From Paraburkholderia monticola (GTDB lineage Bacteria; Pseudomonadota; Gammaproteobacteria; Burkholderiales; Burkholderiaceae), in the NCBI RefSeq assembly GCF_001580545.1, contig NZ_LRBG01000001.1, positions 124,001 through 188,000 on the forward strand: 64,000 nt of DNA, written 5' to 3'. A program made the translations under genes and the position numbers. Each line of letters starts with the position of its first letter. Positions within the stretch are counted from its first letter, which is position 1. Positions 17,349 to 26,512 of the stretch are shown here, in pieces. Under the pieces are notes generated by a model that was not told the origin of the DNA, did no database searches, and worked only from the letters and a program-made list of their open reading frames with translations.

Positions 17349-18730
17349 ATGAACAGCCCCATCACGGTTGGCATCGATCTGGCCAAGGAAGTCTTCGCGA
17401 TTTGCGTGCTCGACGAACGCGGTGCTGTCCGCGAACGGCGGGTGTTGCGCCGCGCAGCATTCGAGCGCTGGGCCGCGCAGGTATCCGAGGGCACCATTGC
17501 GATGGAATCGTGTAGTTCCGCTCATCACTGGGGACGCTGGTTTGCGGCTCGCGGCCATACCGTGCAACTGATCGCGCCTGAATTCGTCGCTCCATTTCGC
17601 AAAGGCGGAAAGAACGATGCTGCGGACGCCGAAGCCATCGCCGTGGCGGCCCGCCAACCAACGATGCGGTTCGTCACCGTCAAGACGATCGAGCAGCAGG
17701 CCATCCTGAGCTGGCACCGCGCCCGTCTCGGATGGATCGAGGAACGCACCGCGCTGATCAATCGCCTGCGAGGGTTACTCGCCGAATTTGGCATCGCGCT
17801 CAGCCGCTCCCGCACGACGTTGCAAGCTGCACTGCCCCGACTCGCCGACGACGAGCGACTACCCGCGCCGATCCGGGCACTCCTGCTGGAAGCGCGCGAG
17901 CAATTCGTCGCTCTTGAAGCGCGTGTCACGCGCTGTGATGCCGAAATTGCAGCACATCTTGCTGGCAACGGCCCCGCCCGGCGCCTGCGGGAACTGCTCG
18001 GCATCGGACCGCTTACCGCCAGTGCGCTGGTAGCCACTGTTTCGAATGCGTCCAGTTTCAGGAACGGCCGGCAGTTCGGCGCCTGGCTTGGCCTGACGCC
18101 CCAGCAACATAGCTCCGGCGGTAAATCCAGACTGGGCAAGGTGACCCGGCACGGTGATGGCTATCTACGCAGCCTGCTGGTACAGGGTGCGCGCAGCGCC
18201 CTGCAGTCAGCCTTGCGCTGTCCACCTGACAAGCTCTCCCGCCTTGGGCGCTGGATCGTCGACCTGTTCCACCGCAAGGGCTATCACAAGACGCTCGTCG
18301 CGATCGCCAACAAGCACGCCCGCATGTTGTGGGCAATGCTGGCTCACGACGAAGCCTACGATCCGCTCGCCTGGCAGCGCTATCGCGCGCCGGCGGCGAC
18401 CGTGTAGTACCGGGCACTCCCCCACGCTGCAACGTGCAATAGCAACATGAGGTCAGACCGAACGGGAGCAAACCCCGGCTATCCTGCTGGCCAGCCCCAT
18501 TCCGCGGCGGTTGATCCCCGTCGCGCAGGCTGCGTCTCGGATGGAATTGGGAGTTCCCGTGCGGCTTCGATATGGTGGCCCGCGCCAGCAGCTCCGGCGT
18601 GACAAGGCCGGTTACAGGGATGCAGTCTGCTACCTCTACGGCTAAGCACACGCGCAGCATCTACAACTTCACGGCAAAGGAATCGCAAATCACGCGGACA
18701 TTAAAAATCAAGTCGTCTACCGTACCGGGC
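17220..18730 (+). mobile_element. IS110-family insertion sequence (ends approximate)
   Basis: Defined by a complete transposase and flanking noncoding ends; IS110 elements lack long terminal inverted repeats and often make no clear target duplication, so the borders cannot be fixed by eye. A short candidate subterminal pair is CCCGGTAC at 17283-17290 and GTACCGGGC, which occurs at 18408-18416 and again near 18722. The non-coding end of such elements encodes a guide (bridge) RNA: at the left end in the IS110 group and at the right end in the IS1111 group. The 250 bases after the stop codon are a candidate. Confidence 0.5.
17349..18407 (+). CDS. IS110-family transposase/recombinase
   Basis: A 352-residue protein starting at ATG 17349 (ribosome site GAGGTG upstream). 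The N-terminal RuvC-like DEDD domain carries D10 in VGIDLAK, a Glu in AMESCSSAHHW and the Asp pair in KNDAADAEAIA. The C-terminal Tnp-20 domain has the helix-hairpin motif LLGIGPLTASALVATV and the conserved serine region SSGGKSRLGKVTRHGDGYLR. Length and motifs are complete, so the gene looks active. DNA rearrangement by this family uses a structured RNA from the element's own noncoding end. Confidence 0.95.
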   Translation: MNSPITVGIDLAKEVFAICVLDERGAVRERRVLRRAAFERWAAQVSEGTIAMESCSSAHHWGRWFAARGHTVQLIAPEFVAPFRKGGKNDAADAEAIAVAARQPTMRFVTVKTIEQQAILSWHRARLGWIEERTALINRLRGLLAEFGIALSRSRTTLQAALPRLADDERLPAPIRALLLEAREQFVALEARVTRCDAEIAAHLAGNGPARRLRELLGIGPLTASALVATVSNASSFRNGRQFGAWLGLTPQQHSSGGKSRLGKVTRHGDGYLRSLLVQGARSALQSALRCPPDKLSRLGRWIVDLFHRKGYHKTLVAIANKHARMLWAMLAHDEAYDPLAWQRYRAPAATV

Positions 18731-19739
18731 AAACGTCGTGCGCAGAGGTTCACTCCTTCGCGCAAATCCCATGCGTGCCTGCAAAGTCGGCAGGTAGCAG
18801 TCCGCGTAAATACGATGAGCGTCGAGCGCGAATGGTACCAACGCGCTGCGCAGAAAAAACGTGTCACACGGACAACAACCCCGCGTATCCGGGGAGCTGA
18901 AAGCGCGAATAGATTGCGTAACCCCGTGTGCATCAGAACACAAACGGAGACGATCATCCACGACCCATAAACCGTAGTTGACATACAGCGAAAGTCCTTA
19001 CAGCAGGATAGGCTATCGCCGGTTTTGGGCGCCATGTGCAATGAACTTCTACCAGTTAAACATGGTTGCGGCCTCAGTAGCCCTGCGCTTGTCAACAACC
19101 GCTCTCGCGTCGACCGGGACCCTGTTGCGTGTTTCGGTAGGGTGATTGATCAGATTTACGCGAACATCGAGAACTGGATTCGCGACCGCCGAATAGCTCG
19201 CCGTCTGCGGCGGCGTTAAGAGACTGAACGCGGACTACTCCACCAGGCCGGGCATTATATCGTCCAAGACTGCTTGCAAGGAACAGCGTGCGTTAGAGGC
19301 GTCGTCGCGGCCTGCCGGTGTCGGCCACTGCGATCATTGCCAGATCGTCATGAGGTGGCTGCTTTGCGGAAAAGCGGGCCTCTAGTGGCGTCGGTCGGGG
19401 CCCTTAAGGAAAGCCAAAGGTCGTACTACTTCGAGTCGGGCAACCTCAGCCGATCCGTGCCGGCCGCCCTTGCGACATCTGGCTACTGCGACAACTTCTG
19501 TCTGGGGTGTCCATTTAACCGGAATCAAACCGTCGCCAAGCCCGGTTCTGACGAGGGCGCTCGAGACTGGGAGGATGTCCGCGTTTCCGTGGCGGCGTGG
19601 GCGGCATGGCCTTGGGACCTATCTTGCGCGTCAGATCCCGGTAGCGCACGGGGTCATCGGCGACGGCGAGTTCCAGGACCCTGTAAAACAGCAGCCCGCG
19701 GCTACGTGAAGCCGACGGCGTCCTGCGCTGGCTTTGTAA
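18408..19739. other. Noncoding or decayed region after the IS110 transposase
   Basis: More than 1.3 kb without a supported gene. The first 250-300 bases are probably the element's right end (candidate guide-RNA region). The rest contains only short frames in several directions and no recognisable motifs, consistent with gene decay next to a mobile element. Confidence 0.5.
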
Positions 19740-19996
19740 TAGTGTTCTCCACGTTTCAGCCGTTCTTGCAGACGCCGCGTTCGCTTTTTCTACCGCCTCG
19801 ATGAACATCGCGTTGATTTGGCTACCCCGACTCTCGCACTGGCGTCGGACCTCGCGCGCGACTTCGGCGCCCGTCGACAGAATGATCGTGTGTAAAGGGC
19901 GCTTCAGATTGATGACCGGTAACTGGCTTTATGAAGATCCGCAATCTTCTGTGGCGAATCAAAAAGCTTTTGATACTCCGTGTTGAGATAAAGCAT
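19740..19996 (-). pseudogene. Decayed phasin-like gene (frameshifted, 3' end lost)
   Basis: Reading on the minus strand gives MLYLNTEYQKLFDSPQ in one frame. In another frame it gives LHTIILSTGAEVAREVRRQ followed by SRGSQINAMFIEAVEKA. The second part aligns closely with the intact phasin at 41.7-42.2 kb, which reads FRTIVLSTGAEVVREARRQ and then NQINAIVAEAVESA. A frame change is needed near 19,920 and similarity stops at about 19,740. DNA-level similarity is also visible on both sides of this segment. It is therefore a remnant of a polyhydroxyalkanoate granule-associated protein gene, not a functional gene. Confidence 0.7.
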
Positions 19997-20038
19997 TGCT
20001 TGATATTTGTCAGATGCGGAGGTAGCCGCATCGACCCC

Positions 20039-20533
20039 TTACTTGCCCATTGCTTCTGCTGCCACCTTCTCTTCGGCCAGCAACGAAAGCGCCTCGTCCG
20101 TCGCCTTCTCTTCCTTCAACGTTTCGGCCAGGAGTTTCGCCGCCCCTGTTTCTCCCAGTTGCCTGGCCAGTGCAATCAACGAACTGTAAGATGCGATTTC
20201 ATAGTGCTCCACCTTCTGGGCTGCGGCGATCAACGCCGTGTCGAGGACAGGGCCTTTCTCAATCTCTTCGATTTGCTCCTGCCCCTCCTCGACAAGGCCT
20301 TCCATCGCGACGCACTTGACGCGCTTGAGCTTCACTTCACTCGTCTCGACGATCTGGTCGATCCGTTGAACCTGGCCCAGCGTCTCTTCGAGGTGTTTCT
20401 CGAATGCGGCCCTGAGATCGGGGCTGCTCGACGCGCGTGCCATCTTGGGCAGAGACTTCGTCATCTGTTTTTCGGCGCTATAGATATCCGATAGGGAATG
20501 GATAAACAGATCCTTAAGGGTCTTCGTAGGCAT
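20039..20533 (-). CDS. YciE/YciF-type ferritin-like protein (DUF892)
   Basis: A 164-residue all-helical protein with the DUF892 hallmarks: an N-terminal LKDLFIHSLSDIYSAEKQM, a central KHLEETLGQVQRI, and a late QKVEHYEIASYSSLIALA. The Glu/His residues in these helices form the predicted di-metal site of the ferritin-like fold. Such proteins are stress-induced in enterobacteria (YciE, YciF) and abundant in Burkholderiaceae. It is a single gene between a phasin remnant and an alpha/beta hydrolase. The start at 20533 has an AGGAG-like ribosome site upstream. Confidence 0.9.
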   Translation of the reverse strand: MPTKTLKDLFIHSLSDIYSAEKQMTKSLPKMARASSSPDLRAAFEKHLEETLGQVQRIDQIVETSEVKLKRVKCVAMEGLVEEGQEQIEEIEKGPVLDTALIAAAQKVEHYEIASYSSLIALARQLGETGAAKLLAETLKEEKATDEALSLLAEEKVAAEAMGK

Positions 20534-20628
20534 GACTGCTCCTTGATTGAATTTCGAAACTGCACCCGGGATGAGTGCAGCGTGATGCGAGTTAATCCAG
20601 CATGAATCCGAGGGCGAGACAGAACCGC

Positions 20629-21660
20629 TTAATCGGCCATGGTCAGGGGAACGTCGTCCATGGACCTGCTGGATTCGATCTTTTTCGTATCTGTATCGGC
20701 GCTCATACGAGCAATCGCGTTGGTGATTTCCTCAGTGAGCGCGTAGTGGACCATATGCCCTGCTCCGGGCATCACGGTCAGGTCGCTGCGTGGCAGATCC
20801 CGATGCAGCCGGACGGATTGCGCTTCGGGGGCGACGACCTTGTCGCCGTCGCCGGCGAAGATACTCACTGGCATTTTTAGAGTGGCGTAGTGAGCGCAAC
20901 AATGCGCTGCGGACGGGATCATGAACGCGGCATCCTCTGCCGCTGCCCGGATCTGCATGGGACGTAACAACATTTCACGGGGCACGACATCCAAATACCT
21001 GTCGGGCATCGGCGCTGGCGCGAACATGGCCTCCACGCTGCGCCGTAGCATGACGCGACTGGTTAGCGGCGAAACCGTATAACGCAACGCATCGCCTAAC
21101 ACAGGAAGCGCCACCGGCGTCGCCAGCGCGACATCCATGCGGGCCGAAGGATAGTAATAGCCTGAAATTAGCACGAGGCCCCGTACCTCAGTCGGAAATT
21201 CTGTTGCCAGGCCGAGTGCGACCAACGTGCCCCACGAATGCCCCACGACGACGGGCTGCTTCACATTGATCTGTACGAGTGCCTGCCGTATGACTGCGGC
21301 TTGGGCCTGCGCGGTCCAGAGGCGATCTCGCGGACGCAAGCTGTGTCCGAATCCCGGGCGGTCGAATGCGATCACCCGGTGATGTTCGGCTAACCGGTCT
21401 ATCAAACCGCAGCCGATGAAATCCTGCAACTGGACTGCGTTCCCGTGCAGCAACACGACAACTGGCCCTTTGCCTTTGTCGATGAAGTGGAGCCGAATAC
21501 CATCCACTTCGATAAGGCGGCCCAGGGGCGGATTATCGCGTTCGGCTTTGCGTGCCCGATGCAAAACCCACAGCGCGGTGGCTGCACCGGCGATTGCCGT
21601 GGCTGCGACCGCTCCGGCCGTGCCGCGAAATAAGCCGGCTTTCTTGAAAGAGGTGGGCAT
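20629..21660 (-). CDS. Alpha/beta-hydrolase with N-terminal membrane anchor
   Basis: About 343 residues from ATG 21660, chosen because AAGGGA lies at a good distance; an in-frame ATG at 21687 is weaker. The N terminus has a hydrophobic segment (GAVAATAIAGAATALWVL) that anchors or exports the protein. The hydrolase domain shows HFIDKGKGPVVVLLHGNAV (oxyanion region), the nucleophile elbow GHSWGT, a late Asp in AGDGDKVVAP and the catalytic His in PGAGHMVHY. The substrate is unknown. It resembles epoxide-hydrolase/haloperoxidase-like relatives rather than true lipases. Confidence 0.85.
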   Translation of the reverse strand: MPTSFKKAGLFRGTAGAVAATAIAGAATALWVLHRARKAERDNPPLGRLIEVDGIRLHFIDKGKGPVVVLLHGNAVQLQDFIGCGLIDRLAEHHRVIAFDRPGFGHSLRPRDRLWTAQAQAAVIRQALVQINVKQPVVVGHSWGTLVALGLATEFPTEVRGLVLISGYYYPSARMDVALATPVALPVLGDALRYTVSPLTSRVMLRRSVEAMFAPAPMPDRYLDVVPREMLLRPMQIRAAAEDAAFMIPSAAHCCAHYATLKMPVSIFAGDGDKVVAPEAQSVRLHRDLPRSDLTVMPGAGHMVHYALTEEITNAIARMSADTDTKKIESSRSMDDVPLTMAD

Positions 21661-21759
21661 GACGTCCCTTGTAGAAGGTACAGGCAAGAAAGATCAGCAT
21701 TCCAGAAAATCGGCGCTTGATAAGATTGGAGCGACCGCGTCTCGTGCGGCCGCACTGCT

Positions 21760-22011
21760 TTACTTCTTCCCTTGAGGTGTAGCCTCGTCGGGTGGAACAT
21801 CGCCAGGTGACGGCTCACCGGGCATGTCGTCTTCCGGGCCTTCTTCATCCGGATCGATGCTGGGCAGGCCACCCTCTTCCTCATCTTCGATCCGCGCCGC
21901 TCCGCCTGTGGCCGGTGCATCGCTTGCAGGAAAGGTGTCTTCGATTGTCTGGTCAATAGCGCCGTCGGGACTTTCGTCCGGTGCGCGTTGCTCAACAGGT
22001 GTGTGCGTCAT
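21760..22011 (-). CDS. Small acidic protein with a TFPASD motif
   Basis: An 83-residue, very acidic and proline-rich, probably disordered protein with GAGGAG directly upstream of ATG 22011. The motif IDQTIEDTFPASDAPATGG recurs as IDEAVEGTFPVSDLPSIGG in the small gene at 56,096-56,278. These short proteins are common in Burkholderiaceae and have no assigned function. It lies 99 bases upstream of the alpha/beta-hydrolase gene on the same strand and could share its transcript. Confidence 0.75.
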   Translation of the reverse strand: MTHTPVEQRAPDESPDGAIDQTIEDTFPASDAPATGGAARIEDEEEGGLPSIDPDEEGPEDDMPGEPSPGDVPPDEATPQGKK

Positions 22012-22537
22012 GATTCACTCCTCGTAGGTTTGTGGCTTCTGTATAAGCGCAATCGCTGTGCCGCAAGAGCGCGACAATTTCATTTTTATCCGAGAAGTGC
22101 TCGCAACAAGGCAAGTTCAAATCCGACGTGCGACCCCCAGCCCTTCACCCGTATCCTTGAAGACACGATGTGCGCGCGCCGCAACGTATTCCGGTCCCAA
22201 GGGCTGCCCACACGTCGCGTACGAGCAGAATGATCACGGCCCACGCTTTTGCGCCGCTTTCGCGCTACAACCCGCAGGAGGGACATGGCTTCATGGCGCG
22301 CCAGATTGCCAGGGCCCGCGGGGGCGAGCCCGGCCGGGTGCTGGTAGCGGCTTAACGCGGGCTTGAATGCCAGCTACTCATAAAAGACATTGCTCCGCGT
22401 AAAAATAGGCGGAGCTGGAACGATTTCGGCATGGGGGATAGTGGCTTCAAACTGTACTGCGTATTGCGTTTTCAGTCATGCATCTTCCGCGGTGCGCATG
22501 AGGTGTGAAGCCGATCCCGCGAAGCCCTTGCTAACGA
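22012..22537. other. Noncoding region
   Basis: About 525 bases between the acidic-protein gene (minus) and the end of the desaturase gene (minus). I see no supported coding frame, repeat or strong terminator here. Confidence 0.5.
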
Positions 22538-23737
22538 TCACGCGTACTGACGCAGGCACTCCGAGAATTCTCTTAGTGGATTGATACCGCTATGCTCGGC
22601 GCGACGACACCATTCCTGTAGCTGTGATCGCAATTGCTCGCGCGACCTGTTCGACCGCTCCCAGATTGCCAACAAGCCATCGTGCAGATCCAGGTAGATG
22701 CGCAGCGTCTGGCTACCGTCGAACGTTTCCGCCAATCGCTGCTGACGTCGATGGCTGCATGCACCGACGCAAGCCCCGCCAAGCCATTTTTTTACCGCAC
22801 GTCGGAGGAGAAATCGTTCGCAGAGACCGATGTGTCTCATACGATCGAGTTCCTGCCGGTATGCGCGTTCGGCCGACCGGGCATAGCGCGCCATCACTTC
22901 GTAACGGTTGCGGAGGATGGCTTGAACCGTATCGTCATCGAGCACCGTCTTGCTCTTGACCAGGTGCGGCGTTGGCGCCACCTTCTTCACCTTTGCCAGT
23001 CCCAGCGAAGAAAGGATGCAGATGTACATCCATCCAATATCGAATTCGAACCATTTACTCGAGAACCTGGCAGAGGTTGCATAGGTGTGGTGGTTGTTGT
23101 GAAATTCCTCGCCGCCTATCAGGATGCCTAATGGAACTACGTTCGTACTCGCATCGGGCGAAGAGAAGTTGCGGTAGCCGAGAAAATGCCCAACGCCGTT
23201 GACCACACCGCCAGCCCAGAACGGAATCCACATCATCTGGACGGCCCAGACCGAGACGCCGACTACACCGAATAGCGCTACGTCGATCACCATGAGCAAA
23301 CTGATGCCGAGATTCGGATACTTCGAATAGACGTTGCGCTCCATCCAGTCGTTCGGCGTGCCGTGGCCGAATTTCCGCAGCGTTTCCTCGTTCTTCGCTT
23401 CAGCGCGGTATAGTTCCGCGCCGCCCAGCAATACCGTCCATATCCCACGGACTTGAGGGCTGTGCGGATCCTCATCGGTCTCACATCTCGCGTGGTGTTT
23501 GCGATGGATGGCAGCCCACGTTCCCGTCTGCATGCCCGTTGTCATCCACAACCAGAAGCGGAATAAATGGCAGGCAACGGGATGCAACTCAAGCGCCCGA
23601 TGTGCCTGGCAACGGTGCAGGTAGACCGTGACGCTGACGATCGTGACGTGCGTCAGCAGCAGAGTCGTAAGCAGGATTTGCCACCACGGCAGCGAAAGCA
23701 GGCCCTGCGAGAAAAACGTCAACAAGGAAGTAACCAA
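22538..23737 (-). CDS. Membrane fatty-acid desaturase (acyl-CoA/lipid delta-9 type)
   Basis: A 399-residue integral membrane di-iron desaturase. The three histidine boxes are present: HRCQAH, HRKHH and HNNHH, spaced as in the stearoyl-CoA/DesA class. Hydrophobic segments flank the boxes (ILLTTLLLTHVTIVSVTVYL near the N terminus, and around residues 155-195). The C-terminal 130 residues form a basic helical extension found in many proteobacterial members. It introduces a double bond into membrane acyl chains and so tunes fluidity. The start is TTG 23737 with AAGG upstream; there is no nearby ATG in frame. A GTACG-N4-CGTAC dyad lies about 120 bases upstream. Confidence 0.9.
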   Translation of the reverse strand: MVTSLLTFFSQGLLSLPWWQILLTTLLLTHVTIVSVTVYLHRCQAHRALELHPVACHLFRFWLWMTTGMQTGTWAAIHRKHHARCETDEDPHSPQVRGIWTVLLGGAELYRAEAKNEETLRKFGHGTPNDWMERNVYSKYPNLGISLLMVIDVALFGVVGVSVWAVQMMWIPFWAGGVVNGVGHFLGYRNFSSPDASTNVVPLGILIGGEEFHNNHHTYATSARFSSKWFEFDIGWMYICILSSLGLAKVKKVAPTPHLVKSKTVLDDDTVQAILRNRYEVMARYARSAERAYRQELDRMRHIGLCERFLLRRAVKKWLGGACVGACSHRRQQRLAETFDGSQTLRIYLDLHDGLLAIWERSNRSREQLRSQLQEWCRRAEHSGINPLREFSECLRQYA

Positions 23738-23858
23738 ATGGACCTTCTGTTTGAAGCAACATTGACAGCGGACACCAACGCTCAGCTTGAACCGTCCGGG
23801 AACGCAATGGCACTACAACGACACCAGGCAGAGTGTGCGCCCGCCTGTTCCGTGCGTC

Positions 23859-23874
23859 GGTACGGTTCCGTACC
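23859..23874. promoter_or_regulatory. GTACG-N4-CGTAC inverted repeat upstream of the desaturase
   Basis: GGTACGG, TT, CCGTACC: a perfect seven-base-arm dyad. It is one of five perfect GTACG-N4-CGTAC sites in the window, all upstream of genes. Candidate regulator-binding site. Confidence 0.5.
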
Positions 23875-24041
23875 TGTCGACCCCGCGGGCGATACCCACG
23901 GCTGGGTGTTGAAAGGAGATCCGCTAAAGAGCCATCACAGGTGGCCGGCTCACGCGAGTTGACCTCGACATCGATTGCCAAACACAGTGAAATATCTCAT
24001 CGCTCTACATAAGACGCCGCAGAGCCGCTTGCGCCAGTTTG

Positions 24042-24836
24042 TTAGAGTCGCAATGCCGCCCTTTCCTCCGACCAGTACCCCGCCTTGCCGTAGAACGCGT
24101 ACAACTTCGCTTCGAAATCGCGCTCCAGCGGAATCCTGTTGTCGTAGTCCGGGCTATCATTGATCACGTCGATTGTCAGTTGTGTCGAAACAGTCGAATC
24201 GAGCCAGTCAATAAGAAAGATCCACTCAGTTGCCAACAACACTTCCTTTGACGCCCACCAGCTTTGCGTATCCACGGTGAGATAGCGGATAGTCCAGGTC
24301 TCATCGTCGAAAATGAATCCGGACACATGCCCAATGTCGCCATCGGCCGCCTCGACGTGGTAACCATCCACCGCGTCAGTGCTATGCAGATGGCTCGCGC
24401 CCGGCGGCTTGTCGCCGAACAACGCGAGTTGCGCTAGCGTCTCCGGTGACACAGGCGATAGCGCCGCACGGCTGAACGCCGGATGGCTGCCCGCGCCCCA
24501 CACGTCTATGCCGCCCCAATACACGGGGTAACCGTAGTAGCGAAGATACTCGGCTTCGTGTTGACGCGAGACGGGTTCGTCGGTATCGAGAGGAGGGCTG
24601 TCGCTCACCTGCTGCCGCGTGAGATCGACGTGGACGCTCAACGACCCCGGATCCATGCGGATGACCGAATAGGGCGAAATCAGTACGCGCCGCCCGTCGA
24701 TCCAGTTTCCTGTTTTGACCACCAGGTAGCGGATACCCCATGCATCGTGATCGAAGTAGGCCTCTTCGACATTGCCTATTTCGCCATCGCTCGCGGCCAC
24801 CGTACATCCCTTCAGACTCTCGATACTTCGCAACAT
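24042..24836 (-). CDS. Double PRC-barrel domain protein (copy 1)
   Basis: A 264-residue protein with two PRC-barrel repeats. The first is at residues 1-75 (VAASDGEIGNVEEAYFDHDAW, then GIRYLVVKTGNWIDGRRVL). The second is at about 155-225 (VEAADGDIGHVSGFIFDDETW, then TIRYLTVDTQSWW). A linker contains EYLRYYGYPVYWGG. PRC-barrel proteins of this type are general stress-related and may bind RNA or proteins; the exact role is unknown. It is closely related along its whole length to the gene at 54,519-55,340 and forms part of an inverted duplicated block. The start ATG 24836 follows an AGGAG site. Confidence 0.9.
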   Translation of the reverse strand: MLRSIESLKGCTVAASDGEIGNVEEAYFDHDAWGIRYLVVKTGNWIDGRRVLISPYSVIRMDPGSLSVHVDLTRQQVSDSPPLDTDEPVSRQHEAEYLRYYGYPVYWGGIDVWGAGSHPAFSRAALSPVSPETLAQLALFGDKPPGASHLHSTDAVDGYHVEAADGDIGHVSGFIFDDETWTIRYLTVDTQSWWASKEVLLATEWIFLIDWLDSTVSTQLTIDVINDSPDYDNRIPLERDFEAKLYAFYGKAGYWSEERAALRL

Positions 24837-24930
24837 GATTCGATGCTCCTGCTATGTGTGGGACGGCATCAATGAATGCACTCACGATTGCCGAACGAAG
24901 GATAAATATCCGCTGCGACGACCTTGCCCG

Positions 24931-25521
24931 TCACAGCGTCTTGAGTCGGGTCACTTTTGTACCGTCCACCGTCGCGCCGGCCATCAGGCCGCCGTTCGTC
25001 AGCACGAATGCGTCGATCTGACCGGTTGCCGTGCCCGTATCGACATCGCCATTGGCGCCGATCTTCAATACCGCCACCGATGCATCAGCCCCCGCTGACC
25101 AGCCTTCGCTGCTGCGAAACCGATCGAGTGCGCTCGAGGTCATGAACAGAAAGACGATCGCCTTCGATTGCGCGCCGGCTTGCAAGCCAACCGAAGCACT
25201 CGCGGTGCTGTAGTACCCCACCGATTTTCCACCGACACGCAGCGCCCCTTCTCCATACTGTCCGCCCAATCCGATACCGGCATTGATAACCGTCGGAAAC
25301 ACGAGCAAGCCGTTCGACTTGCCGACCAGTTCGCGGGCGCCCGGAGCCACGTTATAGAGCCGGGTGAGCGTAGAGTCGACACCGGAGTCGATGGTACGGC
25401 GCTTGTCCTTCTGCTCGCCCATCGTGTCAGACCCGGCAGGCGTCGTCGTACAGCTGGATAGCGACAGGCTGGCAGCGATCATCGATCCCGGCACGCCCCA
25501 GAGGAATGTTCGTCGGTGCAT
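24931..25521 (-). CDS. SYLF/YSC84-domain lipoprotein (copy 1)
   Basis: A 196-residue protein with a signal peptide ending in a lipobox-like LSLSSC (lipidation at the Cys near residue 24), so probably an envelope lipoprotein. The mature part is a SYLF domain: ARELVGKSNGLLVFPTVINA, GGQYGEGALRVGG, YYSTASASVGLQAGAQSKAI and SSALDRFRSSEGWSAGADAS. SYLF domains bind lipids. The paralogue at 53,871-54,458 is collinear, and a truncated third copy is at 50.6-50.8 kb. It lies between a PRC-barrel gene and a small membrane-protein gene, as in the other block. A GTACG-N4-CGTAC dyad lies about 60 bases upstream. Confidence 0.9.
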   Translation of the reverse strand: MHRRTFLWGVPGSMIAASLSLSSCTTTPAGSDTMGEQKDKRRTIDSGVDSTLTRLYNVAPGARELVGKSNGLLVFPTVINAGIGLGGQYGEGALRVGGKSVGYYSTASASVGLQAGAQSKAIVFLFMTSSALDRFRSSEGWSAGADASVAVLKIGANGDVDTGTATGQIDAFVLTNGGLMAGATVDGTKVTRLKTL

Positions 25522-25579
25522 ACCCGTCTCCCTGTTGAACGGATGCGTCCGACGCTACGCGAGAGTCCGTACGGAAGCG

Positions 25580-25593
25580 GTACGGCAGCGTAC
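25580..25593. promoter_or_regulatory. GTACG-N4-CGTAC inverted repeat upstream of SYLF copy 1
   Basis: GTACG, GCAG, CGTAC. Read towards the gene, it is GTCTGTACGCTGCCGTACCG, nearly identical to the site in front of SYLF copy 2. An extra CCGTACGG lies 9 bases away. Confidence 0.55.
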
Positions 25594-25768
25594 AGACACG
25601 CCGCTGCGCACTCATTAGGCTCGAGCTTAGCGGCTAACTAACGGTTGGCCGCCAGGTGCAGTCGTGATGGCTCTACTCATGATGGTTCTCATGGGAAAGA
25701 TGTAAAGCCCAACTCTCCGCTGCCAGTTCACCCAATGGTGACGGACTCGGCAAATCCAAAGGGAAAAT

Positions 25769-25924
25769 ATGACCGAATCAACGTGGGGCATTCTGACCGG
25801 AATGACGATGATGTTTGCCTTCTCGCTCTACAGGTATCGGCAAAACCTGGCACGAAGGGAGAAAATCCGCGGGCTGAATGAACATCACATGATCGACAGA
25901 TTGCGCGCGAGGCCAGGTTTGTAG
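25769..25924 (+). CDS. 51-residue membrane protein (copy 1)
   Basis: A short gene starting at ATG 25769 (AAAGGGA upstream): MTESTWGILTGMTMMF, then a membrane-crossing segment ending SLYRYRQ and a charged helical tail ending RARPGL. It is supported by a paralogue of identical length on the other side of the window (53,524-53,679) that shares MT-x-x-x-WGIL-x-GM, FxxSLYR and the C-terminal R-x-R-x-GL pattern. In both places it lies beside, and diverges from, a SYLF lipoprotein gene. Function unknown; probably an inner-membrane stress peptide. Confidence 0.75.
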   Translation: MTESTWGILTGMTMMFAFSLYRYRQNLARREKIRGLNEHHMIDRLRARPGL

Positions 25925-26512
25925 CCACCGGTTCGCAACAAACCGGGACGGCCTCGTCAGGCTGCCCGGCATCTGCAGAAAGAGCGCTCGCGTTTCGCAA
26001 TATTTGCCCGGCTTTCCTTATGCCGCCGTCGTGATCGGCACAGGCAACACGCCAGCTAGCGATGATCATGAAGAGCCCGGTCCCTTCAACGCTCCGAAGT
26101 TTGCCGACGCGCAGAATCGCGAATTTCTGTCACACGTTGGCAACTTTCACCAGCGTGGAATAGGGAAAGCAGCGAGAAAATCACCGGCAGGGGCGCGCTG
26201 CTCTGTGGAAGTCGGTACGGTGCCGGACGGATTCCGTGACCGCCGGCGCGTAACATGGAGTGAACGCCGATTCAGCGGGCCACTGTGTGGCCACGAGGCA
26301 AGGCATGCGACGGTCGCACGAATCCCGACGTGTCGGCCGCCGCCCACGACAGTGTTCAAGTAGCAATGGAGTGCCAGTCAGAGCAGTGATGAAAGAGCCG
26401 GTCCGCGTCCAGGCCGACGGAATGCTCGACGCAGCCTTCAGAAAGCAATCCGGCAAGGACATCCTCGATGGCGAGGTCCTTGCCGTTCTGCTCTAACGCA
26501 GCGAGGATCGAT
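25925..26512. other. Noncoding region with one imperfect GTACG dyad
   Basis: No supported gene. At 26213-26226 the sequence GTACG-GTGC-CGGAC matches the window's recurrent dyad with one mismatch. A short frame ending at 26,496 (MKEPVRVQADGMLDAAF) is too weak to call. Confidence 0.4.

Noticed and set aside
26388..26496. 35-residue frame MKEPVRVQADGM...
   Set aside because: Too short, no clear ribosome site and no paralogue in the window.
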